Positions 1-8,328 of a stretch of DNA of 64,000 nt are shown here, piece after piece. Within the stretch, counting starts at the first letter, position 1; each line of letters opens with the position of its first letter. Source of the stretch: Ornithinimicrobium flavum (lineage in GTDB: Bacteria; Actinomycetota; Actinomycetes; Actinomycetales; Dermatophilaceae); assembly GCF_004526345.1 (NCBI RefSeq), contig NZ_CP038213.1, positions 3,162,001-3,226,000 on the forward strand, in the 5' to 3' direction. The notes beneath the pieces are model-generated. The model made no database searches. It saw nothing but the letters and a program-made list of their open reading frames with translations, and was not told the DNA's origin. A program made the position numbers and the translations under genes.

Positions 1-563
1 AACGCCGCGGCCGTGCCGGCCAGGTCGAAGCGCAGCTGACGCAGCCAGGCGTCGTGCTTGCCCGTCCACGCCTCCCCACCGTTGTACACGTGCCCGTGGC
101 GCAGCAGCAGCTTGCCCAGGCGGTGCCGGGCGCTCATCAGGTCCCCCCGAACGTCGGCCCGCGCCCGCACCAGGTCGCGTGCGGCCTCCTCGGTCAGTGT
201 GGGGACCCGCACGCTGATGATCTCCTCCATCCGCAGCAGCCGGGCCAGCAGCAGCGCATCGCGTTTGTCCGTCTTGACCTTGTCCCCGCTGGGCCGGATC
301 AGTTTGGACGGCGCGGCCACCTCGCACCGGATCCCGGCCGAGGCCAGCGCCCGCGCCAGCCCGTACCCCGTCGGGCCGGCCTCGTAGGTCACCGCGACCG
401 GACCGTGCCCGGCCTCGACCAGCTGCCGGACCCAGTCCACTACCAGGGGGACCGCCGGCCCGACCGTAGCCTCGATCACCTCCCCGGTAACCGTGTCCAG
501 CGCTGCCGCCCGCACCGATCGTGCGTGCACGTCCATCCCGATACTTGTACGCTCCGTGAACAC
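1..563 (-). CDS. IS110 family transposase, partial
   Basis: This is the N-terminal 187 residues of an IS110-type recombinase; the rest lies beyond the left edge. The RuvC-like DEDD catalytic domain is visible: GMDVHARS (Asp about residue 11), TYEAGPTGYGLAR (Glu about 61) and KTDKRDALLLARLL (Asp about 99 and 102). The start is a GTG at 563, chosen because AGGAGG lies six bases upstream. The C-terminal serine-containing Tnp domain would be outside the window. Reading is open throughout, so the visible part looks intact. Confidence 0.93.
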   Translation of the reverse strand, partial: MFTERTSIGMDVHARSVRAAALDTVTGEVIEATVGPAVPLVVDWVRQLVEAGHGPVAVTYEAGPTGYGLARALASAGIRCEVAAPSKLIRPSGDKVKTDKRDALLLARLLRMEEIISVRVPTLTEEAARDLVRARADVRGDLMSARHRLGKLLLRHGHVYNGGEAWTGKHDAWLRQLRFDLAGTAAA

Positions 564-690
564 CGGGGCCCTCCTACACATGTGGTACCCGAGCAGGCCG
601 CTCCTACCCGGTTAACCCACGAATCTGTGTCAGGAAGGCCCCGGCCCGCAACCACGACCTCGATGCCGCAGCTACGTCATACCGTCTGAG
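1..690 (-). mobile_element. IS110-family element, partial (cut by the window edge)
   Basis: The element contains the N-terminal part of an IS110-type DEDD transposase and, upstream of it on the same strand, a stretch of about 120 bases that codes for nothing. It abuts a kinase gene that lacks its 5' part, so the element's end must lie between 564 and about 680. IS110 elements make no long inverted repeats or target duplications, so the exact end cannot be read. In the IS110 group proper the stretch upstream of the transposase encodes the bridge (seeker) RNA, so the gap at 564-680 is a candidate for it. That last point is inference from family knowledge. Confidence 0.7.
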
Positions 691-1098
691 CAGATGCTGC
701 AGACGTTTCATTGGTTCGCTGGTGAGGGCTTCGACCTGATCGTCGAGGACCTGCTGGCGATGCCGCGTGAGCCTGTCGTCGTCGAGGGCTTCCGACTCCT
801 GCCTCGTCTAGTCGCGCCCCTGTCAGCTGCCGGCCGAAGGGTCTGGCTCCTGCCCACTCCGCAGTTCCGCCGAAACGCCTTCGCAGCCCGAGGGTCGCTG
901 TGGCAGATCGCCGGCAGGACCAGCAATCCGGAGCTGGCGTTGGCGAACCTGCTGGAACGGGACCGGCTGTTCACCGAGCAACTGAGAACGGAGGCCGACG
1001 CGCGGGGGTTGCCGGCCGTCGACGTGGATGACGGGGTAACGACCGAGGAACTCATGACTCGTGTGCGTCAGGCGCTCCAGACATCCCCACCGGACTAA
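682..1098 (+). pseudogene. P-loop kinase-like protein, 5'-truncated by the IS110 element
   Basis: About 138 residues remain. The sequence (FDLIVEDLLAMP, VVVEGFRLLPRLVAPL, LLPTPQFRR, LANLLERDRLF) resembles the C-terminal two-thirds of small nucleoside-kinase-like P-loop proteins of actinobacteria. The Walker A loop that should precede it is absent. Similarity appears to extend upstream of the first ATG (694) to about 682, and then stops against the IS110 end. This is therefore a remnant, not a short gene. The substrate of the intact enzyme cannot be told. Confidence 0.6.
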
Positions 1099-1136
1099 CC
1101 GTCGCACCGCCGACGGTCTGAAGTGGCGCGCTCCGC

Positions 1137-1156
1137 GCGGCAAAGTAGTGCGTTCG
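1137..1156 (+). repeat. 20-bp intergenic repeat, copy 1
   Basis: GCGGCAAAGTAGTGCGTTCG lies in the gap after the truncated kinase gene. It differs at one base from the copy at 5009-5028. See the finding on cassette-like junction repeats. Confidence 0.7.
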
Positions 1157-1196
1157 ACCAGTGCGATGTCAGGCCCTGTCTCGCTAGGGTTCCGTC

Positions 1197-1736
1197 ATGA
1201 GGCCGTCGCCGCAGGAAGTCGCGTCCCAGCTGACAAGCATTCTTCGATCGCCTTGGCCGGAAGGCATCGATGACGGTGTCTCATGGCTGCGCTCCATGGG
1301 CATCTCGACAGACACTGCGGAGGAGACACCTTCGGAGGGCAGTGGTCGGTCCTGGGGAATGGCCTCGGTGCCCGGATGGGGTGCGGCTCGGGCAGGGTGG
1401 AGCACGTACCGTGAGCAGTTCGCGGATGTCTTCTGGTTCCTGTGGGACGACCATGGCTGGGACGATGTGCGGGGCGCTGCGGCTGACCTCGCTCAGGCCA
1501 TCACAGACGTTCACGGGGCACCTGAGGAGAGCACCGAGGAGACCACGGGCCACGGGCCCAGCTGGTGGTGGCGTCTGAATGACCACAGCATTGAGGTCTA
1601 CGCCCACAACGGTGCGATCCGGCCAGAAGACTTCCCGGCCGGGCCCGCGGTCGTGCAACTGCATGTCGACCTACGCGCCGTCGCGGAACCTCGTGAGGCC
1701 GAGGCGTGTGAACTGGGTGCTCCTCCAGGGCCCTGA
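1197..1736 (+). CDS. hypothetical protein, Trp-rich, 179 aa
   Basis: I do not recognise the family. The protein is soluble with no signal peptide or membrane segment. It has an N-terminal SPQEVASQLTSIL helix and a Trp-rich middle (FWFLWDDHGWDD and SWWWRL), features common in small actinobacterial proteins of immunity or recombination islands. The start ATG at 1197 follows a weak ribosome site. It lies between two copies of a 20-bp repeat (1137 and 1776), which gives it the look of a mobile cassette. Confidence 0.6.
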   Translation: MRPSPQEVASQLTSILRSPWPEGIDDGVSWLRSMGISTDTAEETPSEGSGRSWGMASVPGWGAARAGWSTYREQFADVFWFLWDDHGWDDVRGAAADLAQAITDVHGAPEESTEETTGHGPSWWWRLNDHSIEVYAHNGAIRPEDFPAGPAVVQLHVDLRAVAEPREAEACELGAPPGP

Positions 1737-1775
1737 CCGACTCCAGCCAGGCGATCGAATGTCGCCAGTCTCATC

Positions 1776-1795
1776 GCGGCCAAGTAGTGCGTCCG
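1776..1795 (+). repeat. 20-bp intergenic repeat, copy 2
   Basis: GCGGCCAAGTAGTGCGTCCG follows the Trp-rich hypothetical gene and differs at one base from the copy at 5009-5028. The stretch from here to 1928 holds nothing else that I recognise. Confidence 0.7.
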
Positions 1796-1928
1796 GCGCC
1801 GTGGGTTGGTTCGGAGGGCCCGGATGCTGCGGGCATGGCCGCAGCAGTAGGTGGCATCTGGCCCCACACCCCGCCGATGTGACACACCGTTCGGGGCCAG
1901 CGTGCTCGCGGACGCTGCGGCGCTTCGG

Positions 1929-2828
1929 TCAGGAGGTGGTGAGCCGCCGCGGCCTGGGCCACGGGCCGAGCCAGCGCTCCCAGGGCAGGAAGGCACTCCA
2001 GCAGACCGCGGTCGGCAAGAAGTGGATGCCGAGCAGCACGAAGGTGCTGAGGTGGAAGCCGATGAAGACGAGCACGACCATCCAGCGCCAGTGCTCGCGC
2101 ACGACGAAGACCAGCGGCGCGGCCAGCTCGAGTGCCAGCGCCCCCACTGCCCGGCACGCAGCAGCAGCCTGCTCGACGAGCAGGTCGTTGACCGGGTTGG
2201 GGCGACGCAGGAAGGCCCACACCAGCGTCCCCGAGTTCGCCCAGCGCAGCAGATCCCACTCGTTCAGGACCATCTTGGCCAGCACCGACCCGGTGTAGGT
2301 GAAGACGGTGAGGATCTGGATCATCCGCAGCGCCCAGCCGGCGGACTCCGAGGGTGAGCGGTCGGCATACCGGCAGGTCCCCGCGGTCGGGAGCAGCAGG
2401 AGGCCGACGACGATCGCCATGTGGTCGTGCGCGACATACCCGAAACTCATGCCCCACAGGCACCAGACGAGGTAGCACCCCGCCAGCAGACCACCCCCGA
2501 CGTGCTGGACCCACGCCGGGGCGCGAGCGGTCCCGCCGGCGGCCAGCCCCAGCAGCCCCACCGCGACACCGGCCAGGACGAGCAGGGAGGTGGCCTGGCC
2601 CGGCGGCGGCAGGCGCAGCAGCTGGGCGAGCACGACCGGGTCGTAGAACTCGGGGGTCCCCACGCGGTCGCGCGGCGAGCGGAGCAGGAAGAGCGCGTCG
2701 ACCAGGGCCACCGTGCCAATCAGCACCCGCACCCAGGCCACCCTGGCCCGGGGGACCAGCGGAGACCACCAGTCGAGGATCCGGGTCACCCCGCTCCGGG
2801 CAGGGTATGCCGCGGTGGCGGTGCTCAT
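1929..2828 (-). CDS. HTTM domain membrane protein (vitamin K-dependent carboxylase-like)
   Basis: The 299-residue protein has several hydrophobic helices and the hallmarks of HTTM/DoxX-like proteins: an N-terminal RVLIGTVALVDALFLL helix, HDHMAIVV, SVLAKMVLNEWDLLRWA and a C-terminal FIGFHLSTFVLLGIHF segment. HTTM is the four-helix membrane domain shared with gamma-glutamyl carboxylase, but in bacteria its substrate is usually unknown. It is downstream of a small membrane-anchored protein gene (25-bp gap), so the two probably form an operon. The codon use and the GGTATGCC/GGCATACC words inside it match the chromosomal genes rather than the island. Confidence 0.8.
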   Translation of the reverse strand: MSTATAAYPARSGVTRILDWWSPLVPRARVAWVRVLIGTVALVDALFLLRSPRDRVGTPEFYDPVVLAQLLRLPPPGQATSLLVLAGVAVGLLGLAAGGTARAPAWVQHVGGGLLAGCYLVWCLWGMSFGYVAHDHMAIVVGLLLLPTAGTCRYADRSPSESAGWALRMIQILTVFTYTGSVLAKMVLNEWDLLRWANSGTLVWAFLRRPNPVNDLLVEQAAAACRAVGALALELAAPLVFVVREHWRWMVVLVFIGFHLSTFVLLGIHFLPTAVCWSAFLPWERWLGPWPRPRRLTTS

Positions 2829-2853
2829 GCCGGGCGGTTCCTGGACGAGGGGC

Positions 2854-3291
2854 TCATGGCGTGTCCTCCCAGCGCAGCACCAGCCGGTCCGTCGGTGGCC
2901 CCACCCGGCTGCCCCCGCGCAGGGTGTCCACCCGCTGACGCACCTCTAGCGCGACCAGGTCGGTGCCGGGGTGGTTGTCCTCGTAGGTTCGGGCCACGGC
3001 GCCCAGCGGTGCCGGGTCCTCACGCAGGCCCCTGCCGAGGGCGAGCTCGAGCTCGACGCGGGTCAGCCCGGCGGTCTCGGCGCGCAGCGTGATCGGCACC
3101 TGCCGGCCCTTCGCGTCCACGCCGACCAGGTAGGTGTTGACGACCTCGCCGTCCGGGTCGCGGGCCACCGCATACTGGCCCAGCATCCCCAGCGGGAACC
3201 AGTCGTCGTGCCGGTCCAGCTGCGCCGCGAGCACGATGCCGAGGATCGCGGCGGCCACGGCCAGCCGCACCCCCCTGCCCACCGCGCTCAT
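2854..3291 (-). CDS. hypothetical membrane-anchored protein, partner of the HTTM protein
   Basis: The 145-residue protein starts with one hydrophobic anchor (LAVAAAILGIVLAAQL, about residues 10-25), followed by a soluble beta-rich part. The start ATG at 3291 is the best choice, but the frame is open further upstream into a broken GNAT gene, so the true start is not certain. It lies 25 bp upstream of the HTTM gene. Such small proteins are often paired with HTTM proteins in actinobacteria; function is unknown. Confidence 0.6.
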   Translation of the reverse strand: MSAVGRGVRLAVAAAILGIVLAAQLDRHDDWFPLGMLGQYAVARDPDGEVVNTYLVGVDAKGRQVPITLRAETAGLTRVELELALGRGLREDPAPLGAVARTYEDNHPGTDLVALEVRQRVDTLRGGSRVGPPTDRLVLRWEDTP

Positions 3292-3473
3292 GCGTGAGGG
3301 TATGCCGTCAGCTGGCCAGCTGTCGGAGTGCCACGCGCGGGCGGTGCGGTAGCCCACCGGCGGCAGAGGCGCCGCGCCACGTCGTTGTCGGAGAACATGC
3401 CGAGCGTGCAGACGCCGTGCTGCTCCACCGCCCACCGGGTCAGGCCGGCCGGGACGAGCTCGCCCAGCCCCTT
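3292..3473 (-). pseudogene. GNAT acetyltransferase C-terminal remnant
   Basis: Read on the minus strand, GLGELVPAGLTRWAVEQ and FSDNDVARRL resemble the C-terminal acetyl-CoA-binding half of an FR47-type GNAT. The expected next piece (VGYRTARAWHSD) continues in another frame, so there is a frameshift near 3357. No N-terminal half is present: the sequence ends at about 3473 against the stop of the neighbouring glycosidase gene. It is a recombination remnant. Confidence 0.5.
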
Positions 3474-3476
3474 TCC

Positions 3477-4913
3477 TTAGGCGAGGGCGTCCAAAGTGAG
3501 TATGACGAGGGCGCTGGTCCAGCCCAGCGGGGCGGGACCGCCGGGACGGCCCTGTGAGTCGACCTTCTCTGGCAATGACCCCCACGGTGCTCGGTGCTGG
3601 TCGAGCCAGTCGAGCCAGTGGTGGGCAAGTTCGTCCTGCCCAGACGCTGCGGCCGCGTAGGCGACCAGGGCGACCTCGGGGGTCCAGGAGATGCCGTCGT
3701 TCTTCCACTGCGAGCCTGGTGCCAGACCTCCGCCGGCGCGGGCTGCTTCCTGCTGGTAACCCAGCCACGCCTCGTGCACACCTGGGAGAGGGTCGGGGTC
3801 GAACGGGGGCATGAGCATCGCTGTCGCTGCATCAAGACCCCCGTGGGTGCCAGCTCGCAGGTAGTCGGGTCCGAAGAACTCCCCGATCTCGGACCGCACC
3901 CCGGCTGCCGCCTGCTGGACCTGGTCGGCGCGCTGGTCGTCTCCGAGGGTGCGGTAGTCGGCCGCAGCAAACCTCAGTCCGGCGGCCACGGGGGCGCTGG
4001 CTCCTAGCAGGTGGTCGTAGGTGGTCTGCTCCCAGTAGTCCTGCCCTGGTGCCGGTAGGTGGCTGCCGCCGCCTGTGGCGCGCAGCAGCTGGTCGGTGCA
4101 CCGGTCGCGCAGGTCGTCCACGACTGACGGAACGCTGGCCACCTGGGTTGTCTCGTGGATCGCCCACAGGACCCACCCGCAGCCGTCGACCTGGGCGCGG
4201 CGGGGGTCGAGATAGATCCGGCCGCCGGAGAGCAGGTATCGGGCGTCGAACCCGTACATCGGGTCCAGGTACAGCTCGCTGGTCCGGGTCATCAGTTCCA
4301 CGGACAGGTCGGCGTGACCCGTGCGTGCCAGGGCAACGGCTAGGAAGGCGCCGTCTCGCGGCCAGAAGTATCCCCAGTTCTCCGCTGGCCCGGCCGGCGG
4401 GAAGCCGGCATCGGTCGCCAGGTTCTCGGAGAGGTTCTTCAGGTCCCACAACGCCGTTCGCGACATCTCCTCGTACGAGGTCCCGGCGCCGGGCAGGGTA
4501 CCCGCCTCGATCCACGCCTTGTCCTCAGCACCTGGCACGTCCCAGTAGGGGTAGTGAACCAGCTCACCGCGCAGCCCCACTCGGGTGTGTGGGTCCACCG
4601 GGGCCGGGTCTGCGCTCCACCCCGCCACGGAGGTCACGGCTAGCCCGAGCACGATGGACGCGGCGGTCACGCGCAGGAGGGTGTTGCCGTGAAGGAGACG
4701 ATCGACGTGCAGGAGCACCGCACCGATGACAGTTCCGACAGCTAGTCCCATCCAGGCGTGCAGCACGTCAGGAGCAGAGCATGCGCGCGCCAACTCAGGA
4801 AGGGCGTACTGCACCCCCTCTAGCACCAGCGGCAGGGCAGCCGCTGTCGCCAACCAGCGCGGCCGTCTCGACAGCGACAGGCCGGCCACGATCATCAGCC
4901 CGACCACACCCAT
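3477..4913 (-). CDS. VanZ-like membrane domain fused to a GH15-like glucoamylase domain
   Basis: With the start at ATG 4913 the protein has about 478 residues. The N-terminal 120 residues are hydrophobic with a VanZ-like pattern (LVLEGVQYALPELARACSAPDVLHAWMGLAVG). The rest looks like a family 15 (alpha/alpha)6-barrel glycosidase: ENWGYFWPRDGAFLAVAL, MYGFDARYLL, WKNDGISWTPEVALVAYA. The frame stays open upstream to 5090, and WPWDWFKQDP just before 4913 seems to belong to the VanZ part, so the 5' end may have been cut by the repeat at 5009-5028. The substrate is unknown; a polysaccharide at the cell envelope is a guess from the membrane anchor. Confidence 0.65.
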   Translation of the reverse strand: MGVVGLMIVAGLSLSRRPRWLATAAALPLVLEGVQYALPELARACSAPDVLHAWMGLAVGTVIGAVLLHVDRLLHGNTLLRVTAASIVLGLAVTSVAGWSADPAPVDPHTRVGLRGELVHYPYWDVPGAEDKAWIEAGTLPGAGTSYEEMSRTALWDLKNLSENLATDAGFPPAGPAENWGYFWPRDGAFLAVALARTGHADLSVELMTRTSELYLDPMYGFDARYLLSGGRIYLDPRRAQVDGCGWVLWAIHETTQVASVPSVVDDLRDRCTDQLLRATGGGSHLPAPGQDYWEQTTYDHLLGASAPVAAGLRFAAADYRTLGDDQRADQVQQAAAGVRSEIGEFFGPDYLRAGTHGGLDAATAMLMPPFDPDPLPGVHEAWLGYQQEAARAGGGLAPGSQWKNDGISWTPEVALVAYAAAASGQDELAHHWLDWLDQHRAPWGSLPEKVDSQGRPGGPAPLGWTSALVILTLDALA

Positions 4914-5008
4914 CCGAGGGTCCTGCTTGAACCAGTCCCACGGCCACAGCAGATGCTCTGGCCCCAGATCGCAGGTCCGTGAGATGCCGCTAACCGGTCC
5001 AAGCCGAG

Positions 5009-5028
5009 GCGGCAAAGTAGTGCGTCCG
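5009..5028 (+). repeat. 20-bp intergenic repeat, copy 3
   Basis: GCGGCAAAGTAGTGCGTCCG lies upstream of the VanZ/glycosidase gene, close to where its N-terminus seems truncated. It matches the copies at 1137 and 1776 at 19 of 20 bases each. Shorter relatives beginning GCGGCAAATGAG occur near 6324 and 7418. Confidence 0.7.
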
Positions 5029-5181
5029 AGAGCGCGCGGCCGGGTCGACGTCACAGACGTGTTTCGGCGTCCTTCGGGCACGCTCTCCATGACGGTGCTG
5101 CTCTAGTTGCCTGGCTGTTTGGCCCGGTCCGGTCCTCCGCCACCGAGTCACGCCGTGCAGGAGGGCGGCAGCTGCGCGTAC

Positions 5182-6147
5182 TTAGGGCTGGAGCGCTTGG
5201 ACCGCGCTCACGATGACGATCTGATCGGGCGCGAGCCATGGTGCGGCGGTCTCGTAGATGGCGTCGACGGTCGCCTGGTCGGCGACCACGACCTCGACGT
5301 ACAAACGGGCATCGGTCCCGCCGCTCCCGACACTGTGGAATCTCAGGTCCGATCGGTCGGCCACGGCGTCCTGCGCGGCCCGCAGGTCCTGATCGGAGGG
5401 GACGTTCCGATTCTCGAGGCAAAGGGGCCCGGTGTAGACGTCGCGGATCGCGGCACGGGAGGCACCCAGGTCGGTGCCCTCGGTGAGCAGCACGTTCATC
5501 ACCCCGCCGTCTGAGAGCCAGGACGTCGCGTAGCCGGCCAGGTCCTGCCTCAGCAGAGTAAGGAGTGCCTGCTCCTCGTCCATCCCGGCCGGTCCTTGGG
5601 TGCGGCCAGCCTGGTCGACGCCGGCTACGTCGGCCGTGGGGTCCTTGCAAAGTGCGGAGAAATCCGTGTCGAGCCAGTCGGTCGTGTCGTAACCCGGAGG
5701 AGGCTCAGGGTCCAGTGGCCGGGTCAGGGTGAACGTCCCCTGCTCGCCGGCCTCCGGGGCGTAGTGCCCGATGGCGTAGACGGTGTCGTCTGTCCAGGTG
5801 ATGCCGTTCTCCTGCTGGACGTCGTGGTCGGCCCAGGAGAACGCCCCCTTCAGTTCTGGCCCGACGCAGTCAGGTGGATAGATGGCTGTTTGGGGGCCGA
5901 AGCAGAGAACCACCGGGTCCTGCACCGAGCGCTGATAGGGACTGCCGGCCAGGACTATCTCATTCGACAGGTCCACAATCTCGGGCTCGTGACCGGTGGC
6001 CGCCTGTGGCGCGGGGGAAGTGTTCCTTGCCGTCTCCGTTACGGCCGAACCGTCCCCGGTCGGTGCGGGCTGGTTCCCGCACGCTGCGAGGAACAGCGCC
6101 GAGCCGATCCCCACGAGCGCGGCAGCAGTTCTCATGGTTCGCATCAT
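5182..6147 (-). CDS. secreted lipoprotein, unknown function
   Basis: The 321-residue protein begins with a lipoprotein signal: basic start, hydrophobic core and the lipobox LAAC (Cys about residue 23), followed by a Thr/Ser/Pro-rich linker. It should be anchored to the outer face of the membrane. The body has no domain that I recognise; four to five cysteines may form disulphides. The first of two adjacent ATGs (6147) is used, but 6144 or 6135 would leave the signal peptide intact. Confidence 0.7.
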   Translation of the reverse strand: MMRTMRTAAALVGIGSALFLAACGNQPAPTGDGSAVTETARNTSPAPQAATGHEPEIVDLSNEIVLAGSPYQRSVQDPVVLCFGPQTAIYPPDCVGPELKGAFSWADHDVQQENGITWTDDTVYAIGHYAPEAGEQGTFTLTRPLDPEPPPGYDTTDWLDTDFSALCKDPTADVAGVDQAGRTQGPAGMDEEQALLTLLRQDLAGYATSWLSDGGVMNVLLTEGTDLGASRAAIRDVYTGPLCLENRNVPSDQDLRAAQDAVADRSDLRFHSVGSGGTDARLYVEVVVADQATVDAIYETAAPWLAPDQIVIVSAVQALQP

Positions 6148-6406
6148 GGCAGTTCGACGGGACGCCCACCCGGACCGTTCCGCAGAAACGGTCTGTCCGG
6201 TCGGGCGAGGGACTCCGCAGCTTCACACCCGATCCCGTATAAGGCCCCTGTGCGACGACGTTCACCCATCGAGACGGCCGCCAAGTCACGACCTGCGGCA
6301 TGGTCGGACGCTACGCGACCACAGCGGCAAATGAGTATGGCTCCGGCGTCTTGATCAGTCGGCTCAAGAGCCCCGTCGGCAGCATGCCTGGGGCTAGTCT
6401 GTGGCC

Positions 6407-6814
6407 ATGAGCGCATGGCTCACCATCGAGGTCCAGGACGGCGACGTCTCCGCCGATGGGTGGCGTCGTGCCCATGGCGAGCAGCTTCTCGAAGCGGCGG
6501 TTACCAACGGGGCTAGCGATTGGGTCTGGCACACGCCTCGGTGGGGCGTCATCCTAGAACTGGAGTTCGCGGATGAGCTCGCGCGGGAGGCCTTCCGGGA
6601 GCTTCCGGCAGTACTTGCTGCACTGGACGCCGTCCCAGACGCTGTGTTCGGCTTGCACGTTTACCCCGGACGCGGAGGTAGCTCCGGCAGCGCAGTTCCC
6701 CGGCGGCCTCGGCCAGCTCCCTTCAGCGATACTGCCATGGCTGAAGAGACCCAAGACGAGTTCATAGATCTGCCACCCGGAGAGCACTCGTACTGGAGCG
6801 GCACCCGACCCTAG
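6407..6814 (+). CDS. hypothetical protein, actinobacterial conserved family, 135 aa
   Basis: A small soluble protein with the conserved core GVILELEFADELAREAFRELPAVLAALDAVPD followed by VYPGRGGSSG and a Pro/Arg-rich stretch. I recognise this as a family widespread in actinobacteria but without known function. A GTG six bases upstream (6401) is an alternative start. The gap before it (6148-6406) carries only a GCGGCAAATGAG word related to the nearby 20-bp repeats. Confidence 0.7.
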   Translation: MSAWLTIEVQDGDVSADGWRRAHGEQLLEAAVTNGASDWVWHTPRWGVILELEFADELAREAFRELPAVLAALDAVPDAVFGLHVYPGRGGSSGSAVPRRPRPAPFSDTAMAEETQDEFIDLPPGEHSYWSGTRP

Positions 6815-6840
6815 GTTCGCTGCTTGGCATACGATGCCAG

Positions 6841-7338
6841 ATGCGGCAGATGCGTGCAGTCCGGATCTCGCGTAAGGTGGCGCCGACTAGGCCGAGGGAG
6901 TGCGACTTGCGGGAAGATGTCGGTCAACGAACCGTCTGGCGCCAGCAGGGCAAGACGTGGCGGACCTTCGCCCGGGTCTGGTTGCCATTCACGGGCATCT
7001 TCTTGATCGCGGTGTTTTTCATCGAGGACATCCACTGGGGCACGCTCTTATCGGCTGTGGGCAACTTTATCGCTGGGGTGTGCTTTATGGTGATGGCCCG
7101 TATCGGGTCGTCGGCCGATCACCGAGGCATCGAAGTCACGCAGCTCCGAACGAGACGATTCGCATGGTCCGTCGTCGAAGAACTTCGCCCCAACGCCGCG
7201 AGCCGGTGGGCAACCTCCGTTGAGGCCAGGCTCACAGACGGTACAACCGTCCCCTTGCCTGGTGTACCCGTCGCAGACCTGCGTCGCCTTGAAGAATTGC
7301 GCGCCAGCGAAGCTAGGCCATCCAGTCCGGGGTACTGA
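6841..7338 (+). CDS. PH-domain-like membrane protein, 165 aa
   Basis: One or two membrane segments (LPFTGIFLIAVFFIEDI and WGTLLSAVGNFIAGVCFMVMA, about residues 48-88) are followed by a soluble part that reads like a small bacterial PH domain (RGIEVTQLRTRRFAWSVVEE...ARLTDGTTVPLPGV). The N-terminal 25 residues look unnatural, so the start may be downstream (for example GTG 6877). The function is unknown. Confidence 0.55.
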   Translation: MRQMRAVRISRKVAPTRPRECDLREDVGQRTVWRQQGKTWRTFARVWLPFTGIFLIAVFFIEDIHWGTLLSAVGNFIAGVCFMVMARIGSSADHRGIEVTQLRTRRFAWSVVEELRPNAASRWATSVEARLTDGTTVPLPGVPVADLRRLEELRASEARPSSPGY

Positions 7339-7439
7339 CGCAGGCAGCGATCCGCAGCACCCGGGCCAGGCGTTGCGCGGCCCAAAGCAGTTGCGGACTC
7401 ACCGGACGTCGCGCAAGGCGGCAAATGAGGGTGTTTAGG

Positions 7440-7988
7440 CTATTCGCCAGTGGCTCCGTCGATAGCCTCTCGGAGGAGATCTGCGTGACCGCAGTGGCGT
7501 CCGTACTCCTCGACCATGTGCGTGAGGACCCACCGCACGGACACCGACTCACTGCTGCCCGGGAGGACTGCCGGGTCTCCTAGTTCGAATCCCGCGAGGG
7601 TGCTGAGCCTGACCCAGTGGCCTCGCGAGGACTCGATGGATCGATCCCAGGAATCGCGTAGGGCATCACCGGAAGTGCTGAGGGCAGTGTCCCACTCCCA
7701 GTCCGGTGTCTGTTTCCAGTCGATGGTGTCCCAGGGAGCGGAGGGTGCTTCACCGTTGAGGACGCAGCCGAACCAGAAGTCCTCGACGTAGGCGAGGTGC
7801 TGCAACAGCCCGCCCAGCGACATGCTCGATGGCAATGGTTTGGCGTGCAGTTGATCATCGCTGAGCCCATCCGTCTTCCGTTCGATCGTCGCACGCAAGA
7901 AGTCCAGGAACCCCAACAGCGTGCCGGCCTCGTTAGCCATGGACGGCGGCTCGGGGCGACCCTGATCGCTGACGATTTCTACATTCAC
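7440..7988 (-). CDS. DinB/DUF664 family protein
   Basis: The 182-residue protein matches the DinB-like four-helix bundle: a first helix LLGFLDFLRATIERKTDGLSD, SSMSLGGLLQHLAYVEDFWF with the first metal-type His, and the closing SVRWVLTHMVEEYGRHCGHADLLREAI with two His. Members are metal-dependent transferases, some using mycothiol or bacillithiol. The actual substrate cannot be read. The 5' side is upstream of an IS1380 element; no operon partner is present. Confidence 0.88.
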   Translation of the reverse strand: MNVEIVSDQGRPEPPSMANEAGTLLGFLDFLRATIERKTDGLSDDQLHAKPLPSSMSLGGLLQHLAYVEDFWFGCVLNGEAPSAPWDTIDWKQTPDWEWDTALSTSGDALRDSWDRSIESSRGHWVRLSTLAGFELGDPAVLPGSSESVSVRWVLTHMVEEYGRHCGHADLLREAIDGATGE

Positions 7989-8323
7989 GTGAGCACCCTA
8001 CGTCGCCCACTTACCGCAATACTGAGCGGGTCACCGCACTGCGCACCACCATCGCGGGTGGATTTCGACGCGCCCGCGTGTGTCTACTTGCAGCCCGTCT
8101 CAACTGTCTCGTGACGACGTCTGTGCCTTGCTGGCTACTCGGCCGCACGCGGAACGCTACCGATCGCGGCGGATGCGTGCGTTCACTGGCGGCGGCGCTG
8201 TGTGCGCCTCGGGACGTCCGACCCGCGGCAGAAGCGGATGGGTTCCTGCTACTCCGCAAGTAGGGGTCGTCACGCGGTGCTGTGATGTCGACACCAACAG
8301 CCGCCAGGAGTCGTTGCCACCGT
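7989..8323. other. non-coding stretch upstream of DinB and left of IS1380
   Basis: I see no convincing gene on either strand. It should hold the DinB promoter. Removing IS1380 with one copy of its 5-bp duplication joins this stretch to 10009 onward, but the joined sequence also shows no recognisable interrupted gene. Confidence 0.4.
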
Positions 8324-8328
8324 CTTAG

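Noticed and set aside
1090..1160. Integron attC site (CTAACC followed by the 20-bp repeat)
   Set aside because: The bases do not fit the RYYYAAC and GTTRRRY core sites, and neither tyrosine recombinase here shows features that I can assign to IntI.
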